Shown in pieces: positions 5,883-5,919 of a stretch of DNA of 5,919 nt. The DNA comes from JBCBXA01 sp039816825 (GTDB lineage: Bacteria; Pseudomonadota; Alphaproteobacteria; Rhizobiales; Rhizobiaceae). The position numbers were made by a program, and so were the translations under genes. The stretch lies in assembly GCA_039816825.1 (NCBI GenBank), contig JBCBXA010000135.1:1-5919 (forward strand). The letters run 5' to 3'. The notes beneath the pieces were generated by a model, which saw only the letters and a program-made list of their open reading frames with translations, was not told the DNA's origin and searched no databases. The number at the start of each line of letters is the position of its first letter. Position 1 is the first letter of the stretch.

Positions 5883-5919
5883 AGCATTGGGTACTGAGGG
5901 CTCAGAGCTTACATTGACG

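Overview
The window looks like a chromosomal piece of an alphaproteobacterium. The evidence is an FtsY with a long acidic N-terminal extension, an aspartate-semialdehyde dehydrogenase that reads like the alphaproteobacterial type, and moderately high G+C in the core genes. Order Hyphomonadales or a relative is a guess from gene style only, with no database support. No mobile element, CRISPR array, tRNA or rRNA was seen.

Layout. Bases 1-1266 hold the 3' part of ftsY (SRP receptor GTPase), entering the window inside a Pro-Glu coding hexanucleotide repeat. Bases 1267-1870 have no conventional gene. They hold a possible tiny secreted-peptide ORF, a structured stretch with exposed CCTCC motifs ending in a textbook intrinsic terminator (an sRNA candidate), and one further hairpin. 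A TauE/SafE-family membrane protein follows (1871-2656). Next is a 43-codon ORF with a good ribosome binding site (2737-2868), then two leader stem-loops and asd (2985-4016). Asd is the branch point to Lys, Thr and Met. A GNRA-capped hairpin separates asd from a convergent gene for a small exported NTF2-like protein (4070-4516, minus). Upstream of that gene lies a small three-way-junction-like structure. The right end is a divergent pair: a TetR-family regulator (minus, 4633-5241) and a small multi-pass membrane protein (plus, 5327-5860).

How parts work together. FtsY and Asd are housekeeping functions that do not depend on each other. The most coherent regulatory unit is the tetR/membrane-protein intergenic region. 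There, two 14-bp boxes in inverted orientation (12 of 14 matching) flank overlapping back-to-back promoters, as expected for a TetR repressor controlling itself and its neighbour. The second unit worth attention is the asd leader. It has a short ORF whose end is dense in Lys, Thr and Asp codons, then a 9-bp stem, then a 7-bp hairpin covering the first bases of the asd Shine-Dalgarno. This could be an amino-acid-responsive control region, but that is inference.

The tetR/membrane-protein end looks lower in G+C than ftsY and asd (one 60-base line sampled in tetR has 29 G/C, one in ftsY has 35), so this end may be accessory.
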